DNA of 64,000 bases from Scortum barcoo (Eukaryota > Chordata > Actinopteri > Centrarchiformes > Terapontidae): contig CM041550.1 in assembly GCA_023238725.1 (NCBI GenBank), forward strand, positions 3,977,044-4,041,043. Reading direction: 5' to 3'. How positions within the stretch are numbered: position 1 is the first letter of the stretch; each line of letters opens with the position of its first letter. The position numbers were made by a program, and so were the translations under genes. This document shows, in pieces, positions 12,313 to 24,600 of the stretch. Under the pieces are notes generated by a model. It made no database searches. It saw nothing but the letters and a program-made list of their open reading frames with translations, and was not told the DNA's origin.

Positions 12313-13491
12313 ATGGAGACCTTGGAGGGAACTGAACTCTGTTTTCCACAACTCTTCAACACCTCCTGCAGGAAACCAATGCGTCCTCACTTTGAGACCA
12401 TGCTGATTTATGTTTTGCTGTCCTCCATCTCTCTGCTCACGGTGGTTCTCAACCTGCTGGTCGTCATCTCCATTTCACACTTCAAGTAGCAAAACACTTC
12501 ATTTTTTTATGGTAGATAGTAATAAAAAGTAATGTGTTTTCTTAGATTTTGTGGCACAGATATGTTTTTCTCAGTAATACCATTGCATTTCAGTGTTTCC
12601 TGTATCAATGCCTTTATCTAAATAATAATTGATAATATATCTAATGTTTGATCTTTGCTGCTCTTCTTTCCCAGGCAGCTTCACACCCCCACCAACATCC
12701 TCCTCCTTTCTCTGGCTGTGTCAGATTTCTTCATTGGCCTCCTCATGTTGTTTCAAATTATGTTGATAGATGGCTGCTGGTTCCTTGGTGACCTCACATG
12801 TACTCTTTATCAATATATGGCATATATTGTTGCCTCTGCCTCAGCAGGAAACATGGTGCTCATATCTGTTGACCGATACATGGCTATTTGTCATCCTCTA
12901 CATTACTCTACCAAAATCACACAGAAAAGAGTTCAAGTGTGTGTTTATCTGTGCTGGATATGTTCAGTGATCTTCCAAAGTCTTCTTCTTAATGACATCT
13001 TTAAACAACCAGGAAGATACAACTCCTGCATTGGAGAGTGTGTGTTTTTTATTAACTACATTGCAGGACTTGCAGATCTTATTTTTACCTTCATTGTTCC
13101 CATCACTGTTATTGTTGTTCTGTATATGAGAGTGTTTGTGGTGGCTGTGTCTCAGGCTCGTGCCATGAGGTCTCATATTACAGATGTCACACTCCAACAT
13201 TCAGGGAAAGTGACAGCTAAGAAATCTGAAATGAAAGCAGCCAGGACTCTTGGTGTTGTTGTAGTTGTGTTTCTAATATGTCTCTGTCCATATTATTGTG
13301 TCGCTCTTTCAGGTAAGGATAGCTTAGTCAATGCTTCATCTGCTGCTTTTGTACTTTGTTTATACTATTTTAACTCTTGTCTAAACCCTGTAATTTATGC
13401 TTTCTTTTATCCTTGGTTTAGAAAATCAATTAAGCTGATTTTGACGTTAAGGATACTGCAGCCTGACTCCTGTGAGACAAACATGCCGTAG
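12313..13491 (+). CDS. Trace amine-associated receptor, class III-type, intact (329 aa)
   Basis: A two-exon gene: exon 1 12313-12485 (residues 1-57 plus two bases of codon 58), intron 12486-12674 (GTAGCA...TTTCCCAG, 189 bp, phase 2), exon 2 12675-13491. The joined frame is open. The ATG chosen is the first in frame and aligns with all sister genes (METLEGTELCFPQLF). Visible: N-glycosylation site NTS near residue 16, TM1 in exon 1, Cys3.25 at residue 100, DRY at 124-126, Asp5.42 at 192, CPYY in TM6, NPVIY at 295-299 followed by the TAAR-type FYPWFRKS. Residue 107 (3.32) is Ala, not the amine-binding Asp. Family knowledge: TAARs are olfactory GPCRs acting through Golf/cAMP, and teleost receptors of this class use Asp5.42 as an alternative amine anchor. 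The ligand is unknown. Automatic annotation would probably name it '13c-like'. Confidence 0.95.
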
Positions 13492-14756
13492 AGAGGCTCT
13501 GCATGATGATTGAAATAAGACCCTCAGCATCAGCAGAAATATGTCCTCTGTCATGGTGATGAGTAGACCAACCAAATACAAGATAGAAATGTCTGATCAT
13601 AGTGACCTTTGTTTTTATATGCAGATGATGTATGTGATGTTTCTTATCAACTGAAGAAACTGGGTTCTTTTAACATGTTTATTTTATTAACGACTGCATT
13701 CTTCTTCTACTAACACACACTGTGTGTCAAACCATATGTGCAGCTTACATGTAGAAAACATTACTCACTACTATCCTCTCCAGGTTAGGAGTATCAATAG
13801 CTCTTATCACAACAATGTATATGGTATATATTGTGCACATTATTGTATAATGATTGTTCAATTTCTTTTATTGTCCCTATGTAGTCTTGTGATCAAGGAA
13901 GGACATAAGGCAGTGTATTCAGGCATGGATTTTCATTTAATGTTAGAAACCCGCAGGTAACATGGAGAACAAAATAAAACTTATAGCCTTAACAAGAACA
14001 GCTAAACAGCTGAGGTTGGTACATAAGTCATACCTTTGTGTATGGGTCAAACCAGCAAACAAACAAAACAAACTGTACTCCTTTAACTTAAATTCACAGA
14101 CATACTGTCACGAAGGTGTCCCTGTCAGAAAAAAATAAATAAAGAACAGTATGCCATCAATTCTCCATGTTCTTTCCCTTCCTCACATTCATTCATCCAG
14201 CCTCAAAATTCCATATTGCCTGGTTTCATTTCATCATTCATTTCATCTCTAACTGTAATTCAGAGTTCCTTTGATGCCGCCATGTTACTGTGACAACACA
14301 TAATGGTACTGTCTCGACCATGAAAATGGGCTTGAGAGACTACACATCATGCAGTGAGAGACTTTGATTCAGTGTATAGTAAGCTTCTGTTGTCTCTGAT
14401 ACTGCACAATGACCTTTCATGAAGGCGTCCCTGTCAGAAAAACTAAAAAAGAACAGTATACCATCCGTTCTCCATGTTCTTTCTCTTCCTCGCATTCATT
14501 CATTTATCCCAAAATCCTTGTGTATGAATCGGCATGTTGAGAAACGTCTCTGTTGTAACAGTGTAGTCATCCACTGTGACACACACAAAACAGGATAAAA
14601 TGATTAATCATCATACCTAATGCCTGAGTTATTATTGTGCTGATATATAAATGAAACCATAAATTCCCTTTAGTTAACTAAAAGTGTAAAAGATGAGTCA
14701 TGTGCTGTGAATGGGATTTCTACCTGCTGGGATGATCTGGTTGTAAAACCAGAAGA
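13492..14756. repeat. Downstream block of TAAR locus 3 and orphan upstream motif
   Basis: It repeats the landmarks of the blocks after loci 1 and 2 ('tcctctgtcatggtgatgag', 'ttcttttattgtccctatg'). Internally it repeats one segment: 14100-14200 and 14410-14510 share 'gaaggcgtccctgtcag' text. It ends with a further GAATGGGATTTCTACCTGCT at 14709-14728 that is not followed by a receptor exon; LINE C starts 30 bp later. No gene is seen. Confidence 0.55.
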
Positions 14757-16757
14757 TAGAGACTTAGACTTAGACAGACTTTATTGTCATTTAGATATAC
14801 AGTGTGTACAGAACGAAATCTTGTTGCATTTGCTCGCAACAGTAGTCCATGGTGGGGGTGTGAGGCGTCCTTGATGATGTTTCTGGCCCGGGACACACAG
14901 CACTGAGGGGCAATGTCCTGCACAGAAGGAAGGGAGCTCCCGATGATTTTCTCAGCTGTCCTCACCACTCTCCTCACATTCCTCCAGTCAGCAGCAGTGC
15001 ATCCTCCTGCACCACACAGAGATGCAGCTGGTGAGGATGCTCTCTACAGTACTCCTGTAGGAACGTAGTGAGGATGGGCGGGGGCAGGTGGGCTTCTCTT
15101 CATCCGTATCAGGAAGTGCAGGCACTGCTGTGCCCTCTTAACCAGAGACACAGAGTTCACCTGACCAGGTGAGGTCGTCTGTGATGTGCACCCCTAAAAA
15201 CTTGGTGCTGCTGACCACCTCCACGGCCGTGTTGTTGATGAGGAGAGGAGCGTGGCTGGGCTGGATCTTCCTGAAGTCCACAATGATCTCTTTGGTCTTG
15301 TCAACGTTCAGGACCAGGTTGTTGCCTTCACACCATCTCACCAGCTGCTCCACCTCCTCTCTGTAGGTCAGGTCGTTGTCATCTCATGATGAGAGGCCCA
15401 CCACTGTTGTGTGTCGTCGGCAAACTTCACAATATGGTTAGTGCAGCAGACCTTGGGACACAGTCGTGTGTCATCAGAGTGAACAGCAGAGGCCTCAGGA
15501 CACAGCCCTGGGGAGAGCCCGTGCTGAGGGTGATGATACTGGAGGTGTTCTTGCCGACCCGCACAGACTGGTCTTTCAGTGAGGAAGTCTAACAGCCAGT
15601 TGCACAGGGGAGTGCTGAAGCCCAGGAAGTCCCAGTTTGCCTACCAGATGCTGTGGGATAATTGTATTAAATGCTAAACTATAGTCCAGTAACAGCATCC
15701 GCACATGCGTGTTCTTCTCCTCCAGGTGTGTCAGGCTCAGGTGAAGAGCGGAGCAGATGGCATCCTCTGTGGAGCGGTTTGGCCGGTAGGCAAACTGGAG
15801 TGGGTCGAATGTGGGGGGGATTTTGGAGATGATGTGGTCCTTCACCAGTCTCTCGAAGCACTTCATCATGATGGGGGTGAGTGCAACAGGCCGGCAATCA
15901 TTTAGTGAGGTGATATGAGACTTTTTGGGCACTGGAATGATGGTTGCAGTCTTGAAGCACGATGGGAAGTTGGCTTGGCGGTGAGGTGTTGAAGATGTCC
16001 GTTAGGACACAAGCCAGCTAATCAGCACATTCCCTGAGCACTCGTCCAGGAATGTTGTCAGGGCCCGGGGCCTTGCATGGGTCTTGACTCTTTTCAGGGT
16101 CCTCCGCACATCAGCTGAGGCAAGACACAGTGCTGTTTCTTCCTGCCGAGGGACTTCTTTCTCCGCAGGAGTACTATTTAGTGCCTCAAACCTTCCAAAA
16201 GAAGTTATTCAGGTCATTGAGGAAGTCAGTGTCATTATCGCACATGCAGGAGGGGCTGTCTTGTAGCTAGTGATAATCCGTAAGCCATTCCACATTCTCC
16301 TGGTGTTTGTAGGGTCATTGAAAAAGTCTTGTACTTTCTGACTCTAAGTACGTTTAGCAAGTCTGATGGTACGGTTTAAGTTGGCTCTGGCAGTCTTCAG
16401 AGCCTCCTTATCGCCAGACTTAAAGGCTGAGTTCCAAGCCTTCAGCATTCTGCGTACTTCCTCAGACATCCAAGGTTTTTGGTTGGCCCTGGTGGTGATG
16501 CTGTTAATGACACTGACGTCCTCCATGCATTATGTTGGATGTAGGCTGACACAGACATGGCATACTCATCAATATCCAGTTTGGTTGTTGTATGTTGCAG
16601 CCTCTTTGAACATGTCCCAGTCTGTGCACTCAAAACAGTCCTGCAGTGCCTCCAATGGCCCCCTCAGACCACTTTCTCACCTGCCTAACGGTGGGTTTTT
16701 CCCGGATCAGCAGGGGCTTGTATGCTGGGATTAGTATAACAGATAGATGGTCAGACG
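14757..16757 (-). mobile_element. L2/CR1-like LINE (LINE C), 5'-truncated, inactivated
   Basis: The minus strand reads, from 16757 down: end of the endonuclease (LSDHLSVILIPAY), the linker NQKPWMSEEVRRMLKAWN, then reverse transcriptase with LNDCRPVALTPIMMKCFERL (15905-15840), DPLQFAYRPNRSTEDAI, LLLDYSLAFNTIIPQHL, and the downstream VDFRKIQPSHAPLLINN and KFLGVHI. The 3' end at 14757 is rich in 'gacttagacttagacag', typical of fish LINE tails. Many stops and frameshifts are present. Compared with the related block at 4481-4625, the insertion replaced about 130 bp of target sequence. Confidence 0.85.
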
Positions 16758-16982
16758 AGAACATGGAGGAAAATGGGCACAGTCTGGAAAGGACTTCAGT
16801 CACAGTGCCCTTTTAATCATGTGTCCCTCTCTCCTGTCCTGACAGACTTAAAACAATATGGAGGCAAAAATTTGACAGAACAATAAAAAGTAGGTTTGCA
16901 ATGGGACGAAGCAGATGACAAGCAGAAGCAACCTGTGTTTGGGGTTTAAAGAGACCCCGACCCTCTGTGCTCAGATAGCGTG
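16758..16982. repeat. TAAR-flank block between LINE C and the MITE
   Basis: 16758-16870 matches 4620-4740. 16871-16982 has no counterpart in the first copy and holds nothing recognised. Confidence 0.45.
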
Positions 16983-17852
16983 TTAACCCTCTGGAGTCGA
17001 CGGACGCGCTGGCGTTTCAATTTGTGTCGAAAGTGCGGACTTCAAACTACATACCAGTTTTTAAATCGTGTTGATAGGCCAAGTAGAAACAGACTTATGA
17101 TAAATAATTTACGCCGTTTTTTTCTGAATATTGTCGTCACTTTTGGTGCGTGGTATGGAGCAGAAAAGCGCAGCCTCGCTAAGTTTCAGTTTCGATTTGT
17201 GTCGAAAATGCGGACTTCAAACTACATACGCGTTTATAAATTGATTGGCCAATTAAAACAGACTTGTAATAAATAATGTATAATATTTTTTTCTGAATAT
17301 TGTCGTCACATTTGGCACGTTTTTGGTGCTGGAAGAAGGCTTGTGATGTGCCCCTCTGTCCTTGTAATGGACAGGAACTGTTTTTTACAGTGGCACAAAT
17401 ATCATTTGTGGCATCTTATTGTGACACCTGATTGTTTTGTAAATAGTTGAACAAAAAAAACGCCTGAGGCATTGCCTGCATTTTAATGTAAATAGTTGTA
17501 AATAACTGTTATTTGCTACATTTGTATTTGTACATAATTTTTTTTGAAACTTTACAACTTATATTTGCATTCTAAGTTATAAAAATGGTTTGTTAGACAT
17601 GTTTGTGGTTTTCACATTACAAAATCTAACTTTTTTATATTTCGGATTTTATGTTTTTTGTGTGGTTTTAGGTCCAGTGTGTTAATACAGTATGTCAAAA
17701 TGAAAAAATAACTGTAAAATCACACATGAGAGGTTGTGCTGAAAAAAATGATACCAAACAAGGCATGGTAAACAGTTCTTAAGGTGAAATATAAAAGCAA
17801 AATAAAAAGTAGTCAAAAACGGCCAATTATACCCTGGACTCCAGAGGGTTAA
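16983..17852. mobile_element. piggyBac-type non-autonomous element (MITE) with TTAA duplications
   Basis: The ends are perfect 12 bp inverted repeats: CCCTCTGGAGTC at 16987-16998 and GACTCCAGAGGG at 17837-17848. Each is flanked by TTAA (16983-16986 and 17849-17852). TTAA target duplication and CCC-starting termini are hallmarks of the piggyBac superfamily. The body (862 bp) encodes no transposase. The related block at 4740-4765 has a single TTAA directly before 'ggccccctct', which is the expected empty site. Inside, a segment of about 150 bp is tandemly duplicated (17008-17150 and 17185-17330, both with 'gcggacttcaaactacata'). Confidence 0.85.
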
Positions 17853-18150
17853 GGCCCCCTCTCACCATTGCTTCCCCTTTCTACACCTCGAGTGTGGACA
17901 AGGCCACCTCCAGTTATCTGAGTACACCCATAACTGTAGAAGACAGCACTTCCTCACCCTCAAGCTCTCTTCTACCAACTACCAACATGTCTATGGATGG
18001 CAGTGCATTGCAAAGCCCTACTACTCTACTGCACAACTTTCTCTCAGTCTATTTCACTCTTACTGCCCACCATGTAGAAAGGGAGCCCTCCAGATGTGGA
18101 ACCAACAAAGCCAAAGGACGAGACAACAGTTCCAGGGTTAGGGGGACAAG
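17853..18150. repeat. TAAR-flank block, most complete copy
   Basis: It matches the sequence on both sides of LINE A (4750-4845 and 7962-8030) plus about 100 bp lost there. It also matches 1265-1390. It includes the LINE RT scrap text. No gene is supported. Confidence 0.5.
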
Positions 18151-18174
18151 CTTACAGCTTACAGCTCTGTAAAG

Positions 18175-19400
18175 AGGATCTCAGCAACAGAATGTGATGG
18201 TCAGCTGTATCAAAGGCAACACTGAAGTTTAACAGGACAAGTACAGACAGAAGCCCTCTATCTGATGTTGTCAAGGAGGTCATTAGTGACTTTCACAAGT
18301 ACTGTTTCTGTGCTATGATGAGTGAGCTCTAAATCCTTGACTGAAAATCTTCAAAAAGACTATTGCTGTGGAGATAATTACATAACTGGCTGGCAACAGC
18401 TTTGCTATAGGATCTTAGACAAAAAAGGGAGATTGGATATTGGTCTGTAATTGGCTAACACACAGCTACTTTAAAAGACTGGGGTACAAAGCCTGACACC
18501 AGGGACAGATTGATTATATAGCAATATGCTAATAAATGGGAAAACTTCCTTAAGCAGCGTAGTTGGGATGGGGTCCAGGAGACAAGTTGTTGCTTTCGAT
18601 GATGAAACTAACGAGGATAATTCGGGAAGGCCAATTGGAATAAAACTGTCTAAGCAACTGGTTTTACTGTATCTGCTCCTAAATTTCCTGAGTCTGAAGG
18701 TGAGTTAGATAGATCAGAGTCTACCGAGGGCAGATCCTGACAATTTTTTCCCTAATATTTCAAAATCCTGTTTTTAAAAAGCTCATTAAATCATTACTAC
18801 TTAAACTTAAGGGGACGCGGGGTTCAGTAGGGAGCTGATGGCTCTGTGTCAGCCTGGCTACAGTGCTGAAGAGAAGGGCAGTTCTTATTTTCCTCAATTA
18901 ATGCTGAATAGTAGGCTGCTCTGGCATTACACAGGGCTTTCCTATATGTTTTGAGACTCTCTTTCCAGGCTAGGCGAGAGTCCTCCACTTTGGTGGCAGC
19001 GCCATATCCTTTCTAATTGTCGTGTTGTTTGTTTTAACTTGCAAATTGCAGAGTTAAACCATGTTGTCAGTCTCTTTTGTTTTATAATCTTTATTTTTAA
19101 GTCCAGAGTGCCTCTGAGGGGGTCCATGGTGTTACTGACAAGTTGGTCAATTTGGGGGGAGTTAGAATTTGCATAAAGGTCTTATATATTATTACATTAT
19201 ATTATATTATTAAAAGAGATATTAGTACTGCCGGAATTGCCTCCTTAAATTTAGTCATGGCACAATTGGGTCTTGGGTCTGAACACATATTTTTCTGTTT
19301 TGCCAGGTTTCAGTAAGGAAAAATAGATTTATATTAGAGTCTGATATCAGGTCATTTATCAGACCAGCCCTAGAGATCAGAGATCTGATGTTAAAGATGC
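18175..19400 (-). mobile_element. LINE relic with reverse transcriptase core (minus strand)
   Basis: Read on the minus strand, the segment around 18180-18280 gives TSDRGLLSVLVLLNFSVAF followed by DTADHHILL, the RT palm motif containing the first catalytic Asp. Upstream, around 18290-18450, the frame-shifted text matches HHSTE...VKVTNDLL and the 'SKAVASQLCNYL' region. 18940-19130 holds the linker TTWFNSAICKLKQTTRQLER. Multiple stops are present. It differs from LINEs A-C and belongs to another non-LTR family that I cannot name. Confidence 0.75.
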
Positions 19401-19495
19401 CCATTTCATTTTCATATGGTGCTGTTGCTGAGTTGTTACAGCTGTTGTGTTCTTTTTTATTATTTTTTTTTAATGAATGAGAAGTTGTGTGTGGT

Positions 19496-19770
19496 AAATG
19501 GGACTTCTACCTGCTGGTAGAATCTAGGAACAAAATGTAAAGGCAAGAATGCCTCAATTCAGCTAATTTCTACCCTGGACATCTGGCTGACAGCTAAAGG
19601 TGGACATAAACACAATATGAGAACACAAGGAAGAGCACTTCTGTCTCTGTGGAGAGAATCAGCAGAGGGGAGAAGGAAGCAAGGGTGGGCAAATAAGGAA
19701 AGAGATAAATCAGCTGTATCACAGAAAGCTCTGGTCATGAAGAGTTCAGCAGCTCCTCCTCTCTCTGTTG
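19496..19770 (+). promoter_or_regulatory. Conserved upstream region of TAAR locus 4
   Basis: AAATGGGACTTCTACCTGCT lies at 19496-19515, 275 bp before the ATG. The proximal block AGTTCAGCAGCTCCTCCTCT is present just before the start, but the 'aaagctgcc' part is shortened compared with loci 1 and 2. Confidence 0.4.
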
Positions 19771-21054
19771 ATGGAGACCTCGGAGGAAAGTGAACTCTGT
19801 TTTCCTGAACTCCTCAACACCTCCTGCAGGAAACCAAAGCGTCCTCACTTTGATGCCATGCTGACTTACGTTTTACTTTCTTCCATGTCTCTGCTCACTG
19901 TGACTCTTAACCTGCTGGTCATCATCTCCATCTCACACTTCAAGTAGACATTTATTAATTTATGAAATTGTAGATAGTAATAAAAGTATACTGTGAAGAA
20001 GAATAATTTTAAATAATAATTAAATAATGTTAATGTATTTCAGTATTTGCTCAATCAACTTCATTAATTAAATATTTAATGAATTCATGATACTGGTAGA
20101 TAGTAATAATCTTAAACTATGAGGAACAGATATGTTTTGGCAAGTAATATTATTGGATTTCAGTGTTTACTGTATCAATGCTTTTATCTGAATGATAATT
20201 GATAATATATCTAACATTTGATTCTTTGTTTTCCAGACAGCTTCACACCCCCACTAACATCCTCCTCCTCTCTCTGGCTATGTCAGATTTCTTGGTAGGC
20301 CTCCTAATGTTGTTTCAGATTATGCTCATAAATGGATGCTGGTTCCTCGGTGACCTCATGTGTACTTTGTATCAGTATGTCGCATACATCATTACTTCTG
20401 CCTCTATAGGAACTATGATGATTATATCTGTTGACCGCTATGTAGCTATTTGTCATCCTCTACATTACTCCTACCAAAGTCACACAGAAAAGAGCTCAAG
20501 TCTGTGTTTATCTGTGTTGGATATGTTCTGCAATCTTTCAGAGTCTGATTCTGAATGATATCCTTAAACAACCAGGCAGATACAATTCCTGCATTGGAGA
20601 ATGTGTATTTTTTATCAACTATATTTCAGGACTTGTAGATGTTATTTTCTCCTTCATTGTTCCCATCACTGTTATTGTTGTTCTGTATATGAGAGTATTT
20701 GTGGTGGCTGTGTCTCAGGCTCGTGCCATGAGGTCTCACTCTGTCACACTCCAGTGTTCAGTGAAAGTCACTGCTAAGAAATCTGAAATGAAAGCTGCCA
20801 GGACTCTTGGTGTTGTTGTAGTTGTGTTTCTAATATGTCTCTGTCCATATTATTGTGTTGCTCTTACAGGGCAAGATAACTTACTCAATGCTTCATCTGC
20901 TGCCTTTATAATATGTCTGATCTATTTTAATTCATCTCTAAACCCTGTGATTTATGCTTTGTTTTACCCCTGGTTTAGAAAATCAATTAAGCTGATTGTT
21001 ACATTTAAGATATTGCAGCCTGACTCTTGTGAGGCCAACATCTCTGCATGGTGA
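19771..21054 (+). pseudogene. TAAR locus 4, class III-type, one frameshift after the DRY motif
   Basis: Exon 1 is 19771-19943 and the intron 19944-20236 (GTAGAC...TTTTCCAG, the longest of the set at 293 bp). Exon 2 starts at 20237 with ACAG, so the split codon is AAA (Lys) before QLHTPTN. TM3 has Ala at 3.32 (TLYQYVA) and DRY is intact. One extra T at 20471-20472 (TACTCCTACC against TACTCCACC) shifts the frame at the start of ICL2 and ends it at 20558. The remainder, including Asp5.42 (GLVDVIF), TM6, NPVIY and FYPWFRKS, is open in the other frame to a TGA at 21052-21054. Three codons are missing in frame in ICL3. It could be an assembly indel; otherwise a recent pseudogene. Confidence 0.88.
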
Positions 21055-21604
21055 CCATAAGATAAGTGCATAAGCACACATTTTGAAATACTGATATTTA
21101 TCCTTATATTTGTCCATTTTGAAGGTCAACACCTTAAAACCCATACAGAAATAAGAGATAGCAATTAACAGTAACCACAAAATGTAATTATAATAACAAC
21201 TGTGATTACTGTTGTTTTTTAATGTACAAATTTGAATAACTTAATATATAACACAACATTTTACCTTTGGTGATCATTAACATCGCACAATAGCAACATC
21301 TTGACCTACTTTAAACTCCTGTTTAACCCCTTTGATCTATCCCTGGTTTAGAAAATCAATTAAGCTTATTGTTGCAAGATACTCACTCCAGTGAGGCCAA
21401 CATGCTGCTGCATGCCTTTTCCTTTCCTTGTGATGGTCCTCTACAGAATAAGAGCATTCTATGTTTACATGAAACAGGGACAAAAGCTGTCAAATGAAAT
21501 TAAAGACATATAAAACACATTATTTATTTATGTATCTATGTACATGAATTCACAGTTACATTAGTCTCTGATAATATTTATAACTATCCTTTTACACCAT
21601 ATCA
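21055..21604. other. Intergenic sequence after locus 4
   Basis: AT-rich, without genes apart from the short TAAR scrap listed separately. 21500-21580 shares 'tatgtatctatgtacatgaa' type text with 10600-10640. 21605 begins the target duplication of the Rex3-like LINE. Confidence 0.45.
21318..21411 (+). pseudogene. TAAR 3' scrap (TM7 and C-tail)
   Basis: The DNA reads like the last part of a TAAR exon 2: CTCCTGTTTAACCCCTTTGA for the NSCLNPVI region, then TATCCCTGGTTTAGAAAATC and 'aattaagcttattgttgca', and finally 'gtgaggccaacatgctg' as in the C-tails of loci 1 and 2. Deletions remove the frame. It lies 260 bp after locus 4 and indicates a former extra receptor or a partial duplication. Confidence 0.75.
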
Positions 21605-21616
21605 CTCACCTACCCC

Positions 21617-24600
21617 CCTCCTTGAACCGCCACCTTACCTGTGGTGGAGGGGTTTGTGTGCCCGAATGATCCTAGGAGCTATGTTGTCGGGGGCATTACG
21701 CCCCTGGTAGGGTCTCCCATGGCAAACAGGTCCTAGGTGACGGGCCAGACTAAGAGCGGTTCAGAAGCCCATCATGAAAAGAAGAATATCAAGGACCGTT
21801 ACGTCGCCCGGATTGGCGTTACCGGGGCCCCACCCTGGAGCCAGGCCTGGGGTTGGGGCTCGCAGGGCGAGCGCCTGGTGGCCGGGTCTTTGCCCACGGG
21901 ACCCGGCCGGGCTCAGCCTGAAATGGCGACGTGGGCCCGCCTTCCAGTAGGCTCACCACCCGCAGGAAGGTCCATGAGGGGCCGGTGCAATGTGGTTTGG
22001 GTAGCAGTCGTGGCAGGGAGCCTCGACGACCCAATCCCTGGAACAAAACTCTGGCAATAGGGACATGGAATGTCACCTCACTGGGGGGGAAGGAGCCTGA
22101 GCTCTGCAGTGCGGGAGGTTGAGAGGTACCGGCTGCCAGACCTGAGATGGCTAGCTCACCTCCAGATAGCTTGGAACCCAGTCTGAGAGGAGGGGACCCT
22201 CACCTCCAGTTGCCCAGGGTGAGCATAGCTTGAGAGCTCTGGAACCCAGCTCTGGAACCATGGGAGGCAGAGGCTGGACCCTCCACTACTCTGGAGTTGC
22301 CCAGGCTGAGCGGCGGCGAGCTGGTGTGGGCTTGCCTCAGCCGGTGAACAGGGTCAGCTCCCTGCGAGCTCTGGGGCCTGGACCCTTGCGTGTTGGAGTT
22401 GCCCAGGGCTGATGCAGCACCCCGGTGGGCCGAACAGCAGCTCCCCAGCTCACCAGCCGCCACCCGTTGGCCTTCTTGGAGAAAGGTCGCTTCCTGCGCC
22501 TTCGGGTTGGGAGATAGGTCTCTTGCTATTGTTTGTGCCTATGGGCCGAACAGCAGTACAGAGTACCCGGCCTTCTGTTGTTTGAGCCTTCTCCCTGGGA
22601 GGAACAGCAGTACTTGATAGCCTATCTTGCTCCGGCCTTCTGGGGACTCCATTGGGAGGGACTACATTGTTCTACTGGGGACTTCAACGCTCACGTGGGG
22701 CAACAACAGTTCTCTGACGACTTCTACCTGGGCAACAACTTGATACCTGGAGGGGCGTGATCGGGAGGAACGGCCTCCCCGATCTGAACCCATTTGAGTG
22801 GTGTTCTGTTATTGGACTTCTGTGCTAGTCACGGTTTGTCCATAACGAACACCATGTTCGAAAGCATAAGGGTGTCCATCAGTGCACATGGCACCAGGAC
22901 ACCCTAGGCCGGAGGTCGATGATCGACTTTGTTGTCGTTTCATCTGATCTCCGGCCGTATGTCTTGGACACTTTCGGGTAAAGAGAGGGGCTGAGCTGTC
23001 AACCGATCACCACCTGGTGGTGAGTTGGCTCCGCTGGCAGAGGAGGAAGTTGGACAGACCTGGCAGACCCAAACGTATTGTGAGGGTCTGTTGGGAACGT
23101 CTGGCCGAGCCCTCTGTCAGGGAGGTCTTCAACTCCCACCTCCGGAAGAGCTTCTCACAGATTCCGAGGGAGGCTGGAGACATTGAGTCCGAGTGGACCA
23201 TGTTCTCTGCCTCCATTGTCGACGCCGCGGCAGTTCGAAGTTGTGGACGCAAGGTCTCTGGTGCCTGTCGTGGTGGCAATCCCCGAACCCGGTGGTGGAC
23301 ACCGGAAGTAAGGGATGCTGTCAGGCTGAAGAAGGAGTCCTATCGGACCATGTTGGCCTGTGGGACTCCTGACGCAGTTGACAGGTACCGGCAGGCCAAG
23401 CAAGCCGCAGCCCGGACGGTCCGGTCCTGGAGGCAAAAACTCGGGTCTGGGAGGAGTTCGGTGAGGCCATGGAGGAGGACTATCGGTCGGCCTCGAAGAG
23501 ATTCTGGCAAACCGTCCGGCGCCTCAGAAGGGGGAAGCAGTACTCTGCCAACACTGTTTACAGTGCAGGTGGGGAGCTGTTGACCTCAACTGGAGGACAT
23601 TGTCGGACGGTGGAAGAAATACTTCGAGGATCTCCTCAATCCCACCGACTTGCCTTCCAATGAGGAAGCAGAGGATGGGGACTCTGAGGTGGACTCGTCC
23701 ATCACCCAAGCCGAAGTCACTGAGGTAGTTCGTAAGCTCCTCGGTGGCAAGGCGCCGGGGGTGGATGAGATCCGCCCTGAGTACCTCAAATCTCTGGATG
23801 TTGTGGGGCTGTCTTGGCTGACACGCCTCTGCAACATTGCATGGAGGTTGGGGACAGTACCTCTGGAGTGGCAAACTGGGGTGGTGGTCCCTCTTTTTAA
23901 AAAGGGGGACCGGAGAGTGTGTTCCAACTACAGAGGGATCACACTTCTCAGCCTCCCCGGGAAGGTCTACGCCAGGGTACTGGAGAGGAGAATTCGGCCG
24001 ATAGTCGACACCTCGGATTCAGGAGGAACAATGCGGTTTTCGTCCTGGTCGTGGAACAGTGGACCAGCTCTATACCCTCCGCAGGGTGCTTGAGGGTTTA
24101 TGGGAGTTTGCCCAACCAGTCCACATGTGCTTTGTGGATCTGGAGAAGGCATTCGACCGTGTCCCTCGTGGTATTCTGTGGGGAGTGCTCCGCGAGTATG
24201 GGGTCCGGGGGCCTTTGCTAAGGGCTGTTCGGTCTCTGTACGACCGGAGCAGGAGCTTGGTTCGCATTGCCGGCAGTAAGTCAGACCTGTTCCCAGTACA
24301 TGTTGGACTCCGGCAGGGCTGCCCTTTGTCACCGGTCCTGTTCATAATCTTTATGGACAGGATTTCTAGGCGTAGCCAGGGGCCGGAGGGAGTCAGGTTT
24401 GGGAACCACAGGATTTCATCTCTGCTTTTTGCAGATGATGTTGTCCTGTTGGCTTCTTCAAGCCAGGACCTTCAGCATGTGCTGGAGCGGTTTGCAGCCG
24501 AGTGTGAAGCGGCTGGGATGAGAATCAGCACCTCCAAATCCGAGGCCATGGTACTCGACCGGAAAAGGGTGGTGTGCCCTCTCCGGGTGAGTGGAGAGGT

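Noticed and set aside
21737..22760. Several open frames with Gly/Pro/Arg-rich products
   Set aside because: They are frames of the GC-rich 5' part of the Rex3-like LINE; only the endonuclease/RT reading is meaningful.
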